Positions 24,001-32,337 of a stretch of 33,077 bases of DNA are shown piece after piece. This DNA comes from Dipetalonema caudispina (Eukaryota; Nematoda; Chromadorea; Rhabditida; Onchocercidae), in NCBI GenBank assembly GCA_013365325.1, contig JABVXV010000504.1:1-33077 (forward strand), written 5' to 3'. Position numbers and translations under genes: made by a program. The notes below the pieces were generated by a model that had not been told where the DNA came from, did not search any database, and saw nothing but the letters and a program-made list of their open reading frames with translations. Numbering within the stretch: position 1 is the first letter of the stretch; each line of letters starts with the position of its first letter.

Positions 24001-24040
24001 TACTTGTTTTCTCTTTCTTACAGCTAATAAGTTTACCTAA
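5996..24040 (+). CDS. mig-6: Papilin, long isoform (extracellular matrix protein; MIG-6-like)
   Basis: Forty coding exons: 5996-6094, 6547-6770, 6914-7130, 7317-7410, 7527-7700, 7804-8003, 8520-8622, 8885-9017, 9449-9613, 9938-10160, 10714-10854, 10945-11058, 11258-11376, 11510-11637, 11841-12051, 12420-12667, 13146-13301, 13473-13643, 13885-14040, 14135-14234, 14313-14428, 14631-14813, 14943-15157, 15289-15532, 15718-15915, 16469-16561, 16666-16923, 17178-17372, 17842-18015, 19889-19955, 20050-20191, 20630-20692, 20784-21003, 21085-21261, 21540-21731, 21815-22021, 22281-22437, 22716-22899, 23584-23704, 23892-24040. Phases join throughout, giving 2,176 residues, close to the C. elegans long form as I remember it. 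The order (signal peptide, papilin cassette, TSP1s, lagrin repeats, 11 Kunitz, Ig, PLAC) is diagnostic of papilin. It is a secreted basement-membrane protein; in C. elegans it acts in distal tip cell migration and with ADAMTS proteases. Odd points: a GC donor after exon 19, a weak acceptor at exon 17, and a possible short isoform. The start follows from a signal peptide with ATGs at 5996 and 6002; I chose the first. No frame breaks were found. Confidence 0.96.
6547..8622 (+). other. mig-6: Papilin cassette: TSP1-1, ADAMTS-type Cys-rich domain and spacer
   Basis: Exons 2-7, residues about 80-360. TSP1-1 begins [19 protein letters not shown], with a WxxW C-mannosylation motif and the CSxTCG O-fucosylation motif. 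The Cys-rich domain follows in exons 3-5 and contains CDNKLGSG and [12 protein letters not shown], the signature at the Cys-rich/spacer border of ADAMTS, ADAMTS-like and papilin proteins. The spacer (about residues 225-357) is Cys-poor, as in the family. No metalloprotease domain precedes it, which separates papilin from true ADAMTS enzymes. Confidence 0.94.
7182..7233. repeat. 26-bp perfect tandem duplication in papilin intron 3
   Basis: The unit AAGAAAGATGCCGAACTTGT plus TTATGT occurs at 7182-7207 and again at 7208-7233. It lies wholly within the intron between exons 3 and 4 and does not change coding. Confidence 0.93.
8520..11637 (+). other. mig-6: TSP1 repeats 2-7 of papilin
   Basis: Exons 7-14, residues about 358-711. 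Starts: [11 protein letters not shown] (TSP1-2), [10 protein letters not shown] (TSP1-3), [11 protein letters not shown] (TSP1-4), TTDWKLCEKCN (TSP1-5, degenerate), [10 protein letters not shown] (TSP1-6), [11 protein letters not shown] (TSP1-7). Repeats are split by introns at various points, for example between GA and A of the Glu codon just before the CG of TSP1-7. Only repeats 2 and 3 here keep the C-x-x-(S/T)-C-G site for protein O-fucosyltransferase 2. TSP1-5 lacks the CSxTCG core but keeps later cysteines. Confidence 0.92.
12896..13134. repeat. Compound GAT/AAT microsatellite abutting papilin exon 17
   Basis: A 240-bp imperfect tract of GATAAT, AAT and GATGAT units in intron 16 that ends only 11 bases before exon 17. 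It gives long false open frames on both strands (Asn/Ile/Met-rich), which are not genes. Because the tract runs into the 3' splice site, the usual pyrimidine stretch is missing there. Confidence 0.95.
13139..13146 (+). other. mig-6: Weak, ambiguous 3' splice site of papilin exon 17
   Basis: Two AAG acceptors lie six bases apart, giving exon starts at 13139 or 13146 (six or seven bases apart depending on alignment of the first AG). Both joins I tried keep the frame, reading either LVKGVCNET or LGVCNET after exon 16. Neither has a pyrimidine tract. I used 13146 in the gene model because it gives spacing closest to the other repeats. Confidence 0.5.
14041..14134 (+). other. mig-6: Papilin intron 19 with a non-canonical GC donor
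   Basis: Exon 19 must end ...AAC AAA GAG G at 14040 to keep the repeat pattern NKEGC, because exon 20 (from 14135 after CTACAG) supplies GT TGT. The next two bases are GC, not GT, followed by TTGTTT. A phase-compatible GT donor exists inside the exon (GGATG|GTAAAA, just after YGCCPDG of repeat 9), but using it would delete the second half of that repeat. This is either a real GC-AG intron or a T-to-C variant. Confidence 0.7.
14631..18015 (+). other. mig-6: Kunitz domains 1-6 of papilin
   Basis: Kunitz 1-6 lie in exons 22, 23, 25, 27, 28 and 29, each with six cysteines in Kunitz spacing and the YGGC/GNxNxF core (Kunitz 2 has WRGCLGND; Kunitz 4 has YSGCGGNA). Exons 24 (Gln/Pro-rich) and 26 are linkers. 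The residue after Cys2 (the P1 site that sets protease specificity) is His, Asn, Gly, Asn, Asn and Ser in order, so none looks like a classical trypsin inhibitor. Exons 22, 25, 27, 28 and 29 are phase 1-1. Confidence 0.95.
18016..19888 (+). other. mig-6: Largest papilin intron, candidate site of a short-isoform 3' end
   Basis: This 1.87-kb intron separates Kunitz 6 from Kunitz 7, while most others are 80-690 bases. Read-through of the donor gives only RE and then a TAA at 18021-18023, with AATAAA at 18117-18122. A candidate alternative terminal exon lies at 18232-18341. Another AATAAA is at 18695-18700. The rest is poly-T-rich with no coding seen. C. elegans mig-6 is known to make short and long isoforms differing at the C terminus. 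Confidence 0.6.
18232..18341 (+). CDS. mig-6: Candidate alternative terminal exon of papilin (short isoform)
   Basis: Joining exon 29 (leftover base C) to the acceptor TTATCATACAG at 18221-18231 gives 36 in-frame residues before TAG at 18339-18341. The peptide begins [20 protein letters not shown] and ends in a hydrophobic run, [12 protein letters not shown]. An ATTAAA poly(A)-like signal lies at 18468-18473. If used, it would make a papilin of about 1,650 residues ending after Kunitz 6. The hydrophobic tail is short for a transmembrane segment; a GPI-type signal is conceivable but unproven. This rests on splice phase and an open frame only; no transcript evidence is available here. Confidence 0.4.
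19889..22718 (+). other. mig-6: Kunitz domains 7-11 of papilin and a Ser/Thr-rich linker
   Basis: Kunitz 7 is split over exons 30-31 (intron after TGCAG) and starts [10 protein letters not shown]; it has YGEC where others have YGGC. Exon 32 (21 residues) and exon 33 (73 residues, Ser/Thr/Ile-rich then acidic) form a linker likely to be O-glycosylated. Kunitz 8, 9 and 10 are in exons 34, 35 and 36. Kunitz 11 is in exon 37, and its sixth cysteine is made across the splice (TG|C into exon 38). P1 residues are Arg, Phe, Glu, Thr and Gln. Only Kunitz 7 (Arg) fits a trypsin-like inhibitor and only Kunitz 8 (Phe) a chymotrypsin-like one. Confidence 0.94.
22716..23704 (+). other. mig-6: Immunoglobulin domain of papilin (exons 38-39)
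   Basis: Residues about 2035-2127. The first Ig cysteine is in [17 protein letters not shown], with the core Trp ten residues on. The second is in the classical [10 protein letters not shown] (D-x-A/G-x-Y-x-C). One intron (22900-23583) splits the domain in phase 0. It is an I-set-like fold, as in other papilins. The intron holds AT repeats, including a direct repeat. Confidence 0.93.
23435..23547. repeat. Direct repeat with TA microsatellite in the Ig-domain intron
   Basis: The segment ATTTTCAATTCAAATTTTCG followed by an AT run occurs at about 23435-23472 and again at 23513-23547, separated by further TATA and ATATAC sequence. It ends about 40 bases before exon 39 and does not reach the acceptor (ATTGCAG). 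Confidence 0.85.
23892..24040 (+). other. mig-6: PLAC domain, last exon of papilin
   Basis: The final exon encodes a six-cysteine PLAC (protease and lacunin) module: C-x8-C-x8-C, then FCCHTC. The stop TAA is at 24038-24040. PLAC closes many papilins and ADAMTS-like proteins. The tail after the last Cys is short and hydrophobic ([10 protein letters not shown]). Confidence 0.9.
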
Positions 24041-24403
24041 ATTAATGCTCATTATATTGAGTATCAACATTATGCAATAGACGGGAGATTTCCAATTGCA
24101 TTATCTGATAATCCTAGTATCAATTAGCCTTATTTCGTTACATTTCGTTGAATAATTAATCCATTTATAATATGGGAGATAAATTAGTTTAGAATTTACA
24201 ACAAAATTTAGTATTTGCTATTTATTATCATCTATTATTCAAATTAGCTTTTATGTTGGTTTAATAAGCATTTTGATTTAAAACAGATCTAAAAAAATTA
24301 CATTTCATTCTCTAAATCATTCCACATCAACAACGTTAGTGAATTGCTAACAAAATGATATACATTCCAATTTAATATAAATAATTTCATCATTTGCATA
24401 TCA

Positions 24404-24409
24404 AATAAA
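24404..24409 (+). terminator. Candidate papilin poly(A) signal
   Basis: AATAAA 364 bases after the papilin stop. A second AATAAA at 24869-24874 would give a longer 3' UTR. Which is used cannot be told from sequence. Confidence 0.4.
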
Positions 24410-26069
24410 TTATTAGGAAGTATTGCTTACTTACCTAACAATTTTATTAGACTTACGTAGTTATTATCATTGTTTCAACAGTTTCATTAGAAATTACCCA
24501 TAAAAAGTTTTTTTTTTTTTTAAAAAAAAAACAGTATTATCTCCTAGCAAAGGTTTGTTGCACTATTTTCTTATCATTTTAACTTTACTATTTATGATTG
24601 AATGCATCGTTAATGTTAATTAATATTTCAATCAATCTTTAAATGAAAATTTATGAAATAAGCAATAATTTCAATCTAATTATAAATGTATTATTATTGT
24701 ATATGTAAATGTATATATTTTTGTTAAATGTTTACCTGAATTATTCCAACCATAATATTTAACATATCAGATAATTGCCGATATTTTCACTGTATATGTT
24801 ATTATTGAAAAAAAAAAAAAAAAAAGATTGAAATTATCTATTCATTATCATTATGATTGAGATAGAAAAATAAAACACAATTTGTAATTGTTTTGCGTAA
24901 TTTGTTGATATTTCTAACATTGTGATGTTGACATTGTTGTGATACTTAGCTATGTATCGAAGTTTATTTTACATAATATTACATGAAAAATATACAACTA
25001 GTACGTAAGTAAGTAAGGAAGGATTAATTTGATGTTTTAAAATACAAAAATAGATGAATTTTGTTTTTGCTTAGAAATGATCAATTAATTAAAGAGAAAA
25101 TATATTTCAAGCTAATTACATATTGTTTAAGTATTTAGCAAGGAATATCTTTTTGTTTTCTTAATTTTCAAAATTAATTACAAAAAATCTATAATTCATG
25201 AAATATTTGAAGTAATGCCAACAAAAAAAAAAAAAAAAGAAAGAGATAACAGAAAAACCTCGTATTCACAAATTTCTGCTTTTTATCAATTCAAAAGAAG
25301 AAATATGTTTCACAAACAAAAGCATATAATGTAATCATTATTATCAAAATTATCTAATCATTTGTCGCAATGTATCATTCCTTATCAGATAATATAGATA
25401 GTCAAATGAACGAGAAATTATGTATCGAAAGATTGCAGATTGCAGATCAAGATTGCATGAATGCAGATTCGTGAGAGATATAATCGTTAACCAAAATTTT
25501 ACTAATAGTTTGGAAACAAAGCCGTAAATGGAAAATAAAAAATTTTCCAAAATATTAAATAAATTGCAAAAATCTTACACGAAACATTTTAATGATTGCA
25601 TCATTGGAATTGAATCAGTTAATCAGTTAATTAATTAGCTGCAAATCAATGAAAGAAACTGAATACTTCAGGAGAAAATAAAAATGAAAAGAAAGAAAAT
25701 TTCATATGATTTGAAAGGATTAAAAATTAAAATAGTTCAACTATTTCGCATTTTTCCAATCAAATTTAATCTTATCTTATCAACTGGTATAAGAATGAAT
25801 AACTTAGGCATGTAATAATTACTTTCAATTGTTGCAAATGAAGCCTATATTGACATTTCCATTTTATCCTTTCATTTTTTTTTTTAATCTTTTTTAAAAT
25901 TTTCAAATAAAATGTTCAATTTCCTTATAAAGATGCAATAATTTTCCACAAAAAATAGAAGGTTAGAAAAGAACAATCATTTATGTTTAACAAGGAAAGT
26001 GAAAGAAAAAAAAAAAAAAAAAAACTAAATTCTTCGTCACTTTTATAAATGACACCATTATATTTCGAA

Positions 26070-26075
26070 TTTATT
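26070..26075 (-). terminator. Candidate poly(A) signal for the PH-domain gene
   Basis: TTTATT on the plus strand, that is AATAAA on the minus strand, about 285 bases downstream of the minus-strand stop codon. Confidence 0.4.
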
Positions 26076-26360
26076 TTATAAAGGGATGAAATGATAGAAA
26101 CGGAAAATAATTACAGGTAAGCAAAAAATTTCATATATTTTCAAAGAAAAAAAAAAAAAAAAAAGGAGAAAAAATACGACAGAGAACATTGTGATGGCCT
26201 CAATTCAAAAGTAAATTACAGATGCTATATTCATCATATTTGCAAAGAATTCAATAAAAAATCCAGTTAAGCAGATAGATAATCTGAAGGATATTATACA
26301 GGGAATACAAATTGATGAAAAATAAAAAATACATTCACGGATGGTATAAACATTGCAAAT

Positions 26361-28644
26361 TTACCACTCACCTCCTCCAAAATCACCACCACCAAAATCA
26401 TCACCACCACCAAAATCATCACCACCTCCTATGTCGTAACCACCAGAGTCATCATAATCTCCTCCTATGTCATAACCGCCAGCATTATCAAGATTACCTC
26501 CATCGATATCGTAGCCACCGTAATAATCTTGCGCCGTATCATCATTATTTCTTGAATCTATTGTATCAACAACTGATGATTCCGCATTATGTTCACTACT
26601 TGTATCTCTACCACCTGGATCACCTCCATAGAAGTTATTCGTGATATATGTATCGTTATCCTGAATTTCCATTCCATAAATTTCTTTTTTTTTTTTTTTT
26701 TTCAATTTTAAGGTATTTTCTAGTTAATTATTATTTCTTAAATCTATTGTATCGACAATTGTTGATCTCGCATTATATTTATTACTTGTTTTTTAGTAAT
26801 TTTAATGTATTCTTCAGTTAATTAGTTAAAATTTTTGTTAAGAACTTCAACTAAAATTTTAATGAATTAATTTTCCTTATATTTCCTTATATAATTAATG
26901 GATAGTTTTGTAAAAACGTTATTTTATTTCCTTTTATAATCCTAATTCAAGCGAAAATAGCTAATTTTCTTTTCAATTAAACAAAATTATATACTTTTAA
27001 TTTTTACCTGCACATATCCTCCACCGAAACCACTGCCAAAATGAGATGGATAACAATGACCACCCAAACCAAATCCAGAATGTAAACCACCACCCCACAT
27101 ACTTCCTAAGCCAAAGCCTAGTAATGAGCCCATTAACATGCCAGTCCCAAGACCGGGACCACTACTACCACCACCACCACCACCACCATATCGTTGTCCG
27201 TAGCCTCCTCCATTTCGATCCTGAAAGATTTGAATTTATTTGTATCCCAATAAAAAATACAACAGTACAAAAATAATACAACAAATTAACTTACAGCAAT
27301 AATAACTGTGGTACCACCAGTACCACCACCATAATTTGGTACAGTTGGTGCATACATTGGCGGTTGTGGTGGATTTATTGCTGGATTATATGTTGGCTGA
27401 CTAGGATATGCATTGGTCATTTGAGGTGGACCACTCGGATATACTGGAGGAGGATCTGAATTTAATGAACTATATAAAAATAAAATGCTATACAATTTAA
27501 CAATCTAGTAAAGCTTAAGGAGTTAATCCTTTTGGAAGAAAAAAAAAAACATACTATAGACGGGCGGTGGTGCATTAGGTCCACTTGTTGGTAACTGTTT
27601 TTGAGTATCAGCTGGAGGTGGGTTCGGTTTCGGTAAAGTTTTCATGATTTCTGTAAACCATGCCCTGAAAAAAAGAAAAAATGTACTAAAAATTGTTAAC
27701 CTTAGACGGAACACAAGATGCAAAAATAATTCATAAATTAATGTCATAAGTAGAATAAGCTTAAAATTACTCAAGATCGGAATCGGAAGAGAACAGGAAC
27801 CAATGAACTTTGCTTGCTTGAGCATCCATTCCAATACCCACTAAATGATGCAACGAGTATCGTTGTGGTAATTCTGGTCGACGTACTGCAAATTAAAGAT
27901 AATAACGATTTAAAATTTGAATCAATTCGAATAAATGCATTAAAACATCCAAGAAATTGCATAATTTAAGTCTATTTTATGTATTTTCTATCAATAAAGT
28001 ACTCCATCTACAGGTAAAAATGAATTAAATAAGGTAACACTATCTAATAAAAAATTTAAGAAAAAAAAAGAAAAAAAAAAACCTGGCATTCGATCACACA
28101 TTGGTCCAACACATGTATACGGCACGACATCTTTCAGGAAAACTGAACCTGCTGGTTTTGAATCACCCTGAAATAGAAACAGGTATAATAGTAATAACTG
28201 AATTTATGGATTAATTAATTTGGGCATTAGAAGCAGAAGAGTTTATTTGTACATTTCAAGATCTTTATATTTTTCCTACTAAAGAATTATGCATATGGGA
28301 GAGAACTGAAAATAAATTGCCTGAAAGAAGCTCAAAGGATTGATAACAGCTAATTAATTTGATATATTCAGATGACTATCATCGGTAATTATAACACTTC
28401 GGTAATTATCGATAATTATAAAACTGTAGCAATAATCGATAGTTATAACGTGATTTAGTTCTTTGAAATTCTTCAAAAAAAAAAAAAAAAAAAAAAAGAA
28501 AAAAACAGTAACCTTTTTATCGTACCATATGAATTCAGAATCACTAAACAATACCACCCAACATTCTTTCCATTTTTTACCCAAAAAACTTGTCTTATAG
28601 CGTAATATTTCACCTTCTTTAAGTTTACGTTGAAAATCACTCAT
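26361..28644 (-). CDS. PH-domain protein with PPxY motifs and Gly-rich tail
   Basis: Seven minus-strand exons: 28644-28513, 28167-28083, 27885-27771, 27664-27555, 27455-27295, 27220-27008, 26660-26361, joining in phase to 371 residues. A PH domain spans about residues 7-120: GKKWKECWVVLFSDSEFIWYD early, and the hallmark C-terminal helix Trp in DLEAWFTEIMKTL. A Pro-rich stretch follows, with PPPVYNPPPVYPS and PPMY, giving three PPxY motifs (WW-domain ligands). Next come a poly-Gly run and GMLMGSLLGFGLGSMWGGG, like a glycine zipper. The tail is acidic and Gly/Asp/Tyr-rich (repeats of GGYDIG and GGGDDF), ending GGGEW. The start is the first ATG two bases after a TTCAG acceptor. Its function is unknown to me: PH domains usually bind phosphoinositides or proteins, and PPxY motifs suggest Nedd4-type ligase or other WW partners. 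A consensus donor (GGAG|GTGAGT) overlaps the last codons, so another 3' exon is possible. Confidence 0.85.
26730..26789 (-). repeat. Diverged copy of part of PH-gene exon 7, in its own last intron
   Basis: Bases 26730-26789 match 26544-26603, inside the last coding exon, at 52 of 60 positions by eye (about 87%), without gaps. On the minus strand the copy is open in the same frame and reads TSNKYNARSTIVDTIDLRNN against TSSEHNAESSVVDTIDSRNN in the exon. It is followed by a stop and has no good splice sites, so it looks like a decayed partial exon duplication. A shorter related pair (about 26704-26730 and 26798-26824) lies beside it. Confidence 0.8.
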
Positions 28645-28646
28645 TC

Positions 28647-28649
28647 CTG
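28647..28649 (-). promoter_or_regulatory. Probable trans-splice acceptor of the PH-domain gene
   Basis: On the minus strand a T-rich tract ending GATTCAG lies two bases before the ATG. This is typical of nematode spliced-leader addition, though it could also be the end of a 5' UTR intron. Confidence 0.5.
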
Positions 28650-28949
28650 AATCAAAAAACAAAAAAAAATTGATTGTTAATTTTTAGTTGAGAAAAAAAA
28701 AGACGAAAAGGAAAAGTGGATAAGAATAATAATATGAATATAAAAATGATAAGAAATAATAAAATCAATGAAATCATAACAATTAATTTCTCAAAGCATA
28801 TCAATCTGATAAAGAATTTAACCGCTCATACCAAAAACTAAAAAAAAAAAAAAAAGACCTATCTTAGTTTAAAATTCTTTAAGACGAGGAAAAAAAATAG
28901 TCCTAAAAATGGTTGATGATAATAAAGATGATGATAAAAAGTGGTTATA

Positions 28950-28950
28950 G

Positions 28951-29027
<77 letters not shown>

Positions 29028-29043
29028 GTAATAATAATAATAA
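28950..29043. repeat. (AAT)n microsatellite
   Basis: A nearly pure AAT tract with a few interruptions (ACT, AGT). It gives poly-Asn and poly-Ile frames that are not genes. Confidence 0.95.
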
Positions 29044-29570
29044 CAATGACAACAGGAGACATATTAGAAATGATAAGAATAAAATATCATATTAAAATTT
29101 TTCTTGCCTAAAATGAAAATTCATCTCAACAATTTATTCTGTCATATCAAACAAATGAAGAATGATAAAAGATACGATCGTATATTGGAAAATTTCCTCG
29201 TTTTATCCTCATTATCATCAACAATATTTATATAGTCATTTTTATCATTTGCTAAATTGAGAAATGATAATGATATATGATAAAATAGAAAAATTTCCAG
29301 ATTAAATAGATGTAAATTTCATCATTTAATTCCTATGATAGGCATATATATATAATGAATAAATAAAGCTGTAAGAGCAGCTATGCTGCCAATAATTGCA
29401 AATCGATCAGCTGTGTTGTTTTCGAGAAGCACTCAGCTCTTTCACTTTCATGTCACCACTGTATCCGAATTGCATAGGGAGAAGTAAGAAGGTAACTAAC
29501 TGTTACCGATCGATTTGTTAAACTCTTCCACATCGATGTAACATTTAACACTATGATTAGGAAGAAAACA

Positions 29571-29573
29571 AGA

Positions 29574-29604
<31 letters not shown>

Positions 29605-29616
29605 GAGAGAGAAAGA
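29571..29616. repeat. GA-rich simple repeat
   Basis: A run of GAGAGA with GGGAGA and GAAAGA variants, about 46 bases. GA tracts can act in promoters, but here only the composition is visible. Confidence 0.9.
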
Positions 29617-30346
29617 TGTATGATAGATTTAATTCGGAAATGATATAATAATAATCTTTCTGATACAAATAATATTACTGATAAAAAAATTGAGCAATTC
29701 GATTAATTGAATGATTGACTTACATTTTGTACAATAACTACATTTATGATGGAATAATACTGTATAATAATGATAGAATTGGTAATCATTAACATATTCT
29801 GATAGCAGCATATCCATTAAATGATTACAATGTTAGTGATAAAAAAAAAAAAAAAAAAAAAGATTAAAATAATAGGAAACCGAAGATAGAAAAGAGAGAA
29901 AGGTATATATGATTGAATCATGTAGATCAACATAAGATAATATAGTTGATAACAAAAGGATAATAAGAAGTTTATCGTTTTAGAATTTGAATTTCAACAT
30001 TTGGTCAAATAAACGTTTATAATAAAAAAATTAGGAATCAATCGATCAGTGTTTTATACTGAACATCGTTGGAAAACAAATGAAACATTCTTTCTTCTTC
30101 TCACTAACTTTTTTGCTATTCATTTTTCCTCTTTTATTCTTCTCCAATTTCAAGATTTCGTCAGAATTTGGAAAAAAAATTCGTCATACATTTGTCTGTT
30201 AGCTAATGATGATTCATCATTTGAAATAAACTTGAAGTGCATCACAACTTGTTATCGATTGACATCAAATTGTTTGTTTACCATTTCTTAATGTTTTATG
30301 AAGAACTACAAATGAAGGTGATCATGTGCATATGTCATCGAAATGT

Positions 30347-30392
30347 ATGCATGCTATCATGTGGGTGTTATTAAAATGCATGCTATCATGTG
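30347..30392. repeat. Short 29-bp tandem repeat, imperfect
   Basis: ATGCATGCTATCATGTG occurs at 30347-30363 and again at 30376-30392, a 29-base period. Looser relatives flank it (ATCATGTGCATATGTCATCG near 30321, and ACATGTTATTATCAT near 30437). Confidence 0.7.
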
Positions 30393-31424
30393 CATGTCAT
30401 TGAACTTTATGATATCATACGTTTGTTATTAAAGTACATGTTATTATCATACAATTTCGATAGTAATCATTATAAGATGCTGTATTCTAACTTGTACAAA
30501 ACAGATTTTTTACCACTTTCTCATCATTAATTTTAAACAATTAAAAATTTAGAGAAAAAAAAAAAAGAATCATAAAAGCAATGAGATAATGAAAAGTAAG
30601 ATTTCGACATTGCCTAATCCATTAATGAATTAATAATTTTATTTGATATTTAATAATTTTATCTTTCTAAACAAAATTTTTCACAATTCAAAGATATGTT
30701 GCATTCAATGATATGCTCTTAATCTATCGGTGAGCAAAACAATCGATATTTTAACAACCAAAGACTTTATGCGGTGATCGAGAAGGTTAATAAATGATTA
30801 GGGAAAAAAGTTTTATGCATATATACATATATATATCGTATATAATTAATAATCATCTAACAACCGTCTCGACTTTTACTATATAGAAATTGTTCAATCA
30901 AATTCAATCAATTATTCAATCAATTACCACCATTCAATCAATTATTATTTCGTGGTTGAGTGGAAACCAAAAGATGCAAGTAAGAAAATATATGTAAAGT
31001 ACTGGTCGGGATTGAGAATACTGACTTCAATTTCAGTTTTCAAATTAAATTCTAACACATGCGAAGATAGAATTGTGGAAACCATAATTTTCCTGATTGT
31101 TCCGTACTACTAATACACATAGAAAAGTTACGAGGAGTTAATGAAAAATTACAAGTATATTTTCTTAGAATTTGATATCGATTTGCAACTCAGATTTAAG
31201 ATTTAATTCAAATTTGCAGAATGTAAGATACTTTATTTTGAAATATTCAGAAAATTGAGGTAAAATTGATGTGGAGAATCTGATATGCCAATGTGCATTG
31301 AGAATTTTTTGACAAGACCGGAAATAGACTGTGAGACAATAAATAGGCTGTTTGAGATTCATTAGATCGAAAAAAAAAAGCATTTCACCGATTTTTCAAA
31401 ATCTCTTCTATAGTTAATGAGAAG

Positions 31425-31441
31425 AACCGCCATCAGCGGTT
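31425..31441. other. Small perfect hairpin followed by a T run
   Basis: AACCGC, loop CATCA, GCGGTT, then TTTT. It is GC-rich for this region. It resembles a bacterial terminator, but no bacterial gene flanks it. Its role is unknown and it may be chance. Confidence 0.5.
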
Positions 31442-31967
31442 TTTGTGACATGCCAGCTGATTTCATTATTTTTTCTAGGACATGCAGATCATGCCTTATT
31501 GTCTGCAAGATACCACATGTTAGAACCAGTTTTTATCATTCACTTGTACTTTCGACCTGAAAATCTATTAACTATTGAAATCCATGCAAAAATTCCAACA
31601 AGTAACAAGCGATAGATCAATAAAATCAAAGCTTCATTCCAACTTCAACTTCAATTTTTTAACAATGATAACTGTTGACAACCTAACATTGCTAGTGTGG
31701 AAACTTCATAACACACTTAATCACAGTAATTAATTATAGGATTATTAATAAGTTGCTGTCGCAACTTAATGAATTAAATCTCGTTTTTTCTCCTTTCTTT
31801 TTATATTATTATCTATCCACCCGTCAAGTTCGACCAAACTTTCTTTTTGCTCTAAAAGTGTGCCAAATAATCAAATAACAAAATAACGTGAATTGTTCAA
31901 ATTTATCTATAAAAGACGCAAATTTTAGTCTTTTATTGTCAATTAACGTCGTTATTCTTTCTTCTTC

Positions 31968-32089
31968 TGACGTGTTAGAACACTTCCTTGAATTTCTTTC
32001 CGTATGGAATGACTCTTACTTCTCATTTTCTTAAGAATTTTCGTATCAATCTTTTCTAACCCTCAAAACGCTTCTGTATAAATGACGTG
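31968..32089 (+). promoter_or_regulatory. Possible promoter: two TGACGTG motifs and a TATA-like box
   Basis: TGACGTG occurs at 31968-31974 and 32083-32089. A TATAAAT at 32077-32083 overlaps the second by one base. TGACGTG is a bZIP (ATF/CREB-type) core. The cluster is about 250-370 bases upstream of the acceptor of the candidate secreted-protein gene, on the same strand. This is inference from motifs only. Confidence 0.3.
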
Positions 32090-32337
32090 GAAGACCGCAC
32101 AGTAAATCATTTGAAACCTTTCGATTCCCTCCGAGATAAATCCTTTAAGAATGATGTGAAATTGAAAAAATTCATTCGTAAATGTCATTAATCAAGCACT
32201 GAATAAAAAATCTGTTCACGATTTGATGAGGTCACAGAATTATTCATTTTTTATCGATATGAGTCGTATTCAATGCAATAGTTGAAATTGAATTAAATCA
32301 ATAAAAGGATGTGCATTTCGTGAAACTTGCATTTCAG

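Larger units (their letters stand above)
24041..26360. other. Intergenic region between two convergent genes
   Basis: No coding sequence could be supported in these 2.3 kb. It should hold the 3' UTRs of papilin (+) and the PH protein (-). Candidate papilin poly(A) signals are AATAAA at 24404-24409 and 24869-24874. A candidate for the minus gene is AATAAA read on the minus strand at 26075-26070. The rest is AT-rich with poly-A and poly-T runs. Confidence 0.7.
28650..32337. other. Non-coding region upstream of the PH-domain gene
   Basis: No gene could be supported here. It should hold the PH-gene promoter on the minus side and the promoter of the candidate gene at 32338 on the plus side. A GC-richer patch at about 29370-29545 lies 730-900 bases upstream of the PH-gene ATG and contains CAGCTG at 29408-29413. 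Simple repeats occur at 28950-29043 and 29571-29616, and degenerate 29-bp units near 30347-30395. Confidence 0.65.

Noticed and set aside
26312..26644. His/Leu-rich open frame of 110 codons on the plus strand
   Set aside because: Antisense shadow of the Gly/Asp-rich last exon of the PH gene; the minus frame has splice support and in-phase joins.
28859..29095. Poly-Asn (+) and poly-Ile (-) open frames
   Set aside because: Direct products of the AAT repeat at 28950-29043.
31425..31445. Bacterial-type terminator or a fragment of transferred endosymbiont DNA
   Set aside because: Only a 6-bp stem; the flanks show no bacterial coding sequence or GC shift.
31475..31560. Possible Cys-containing exon after a TTTTTTCTAG acceptor
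   Set aside because: About 26 codons open in one frame but no partner exon, start or recognisable motif.
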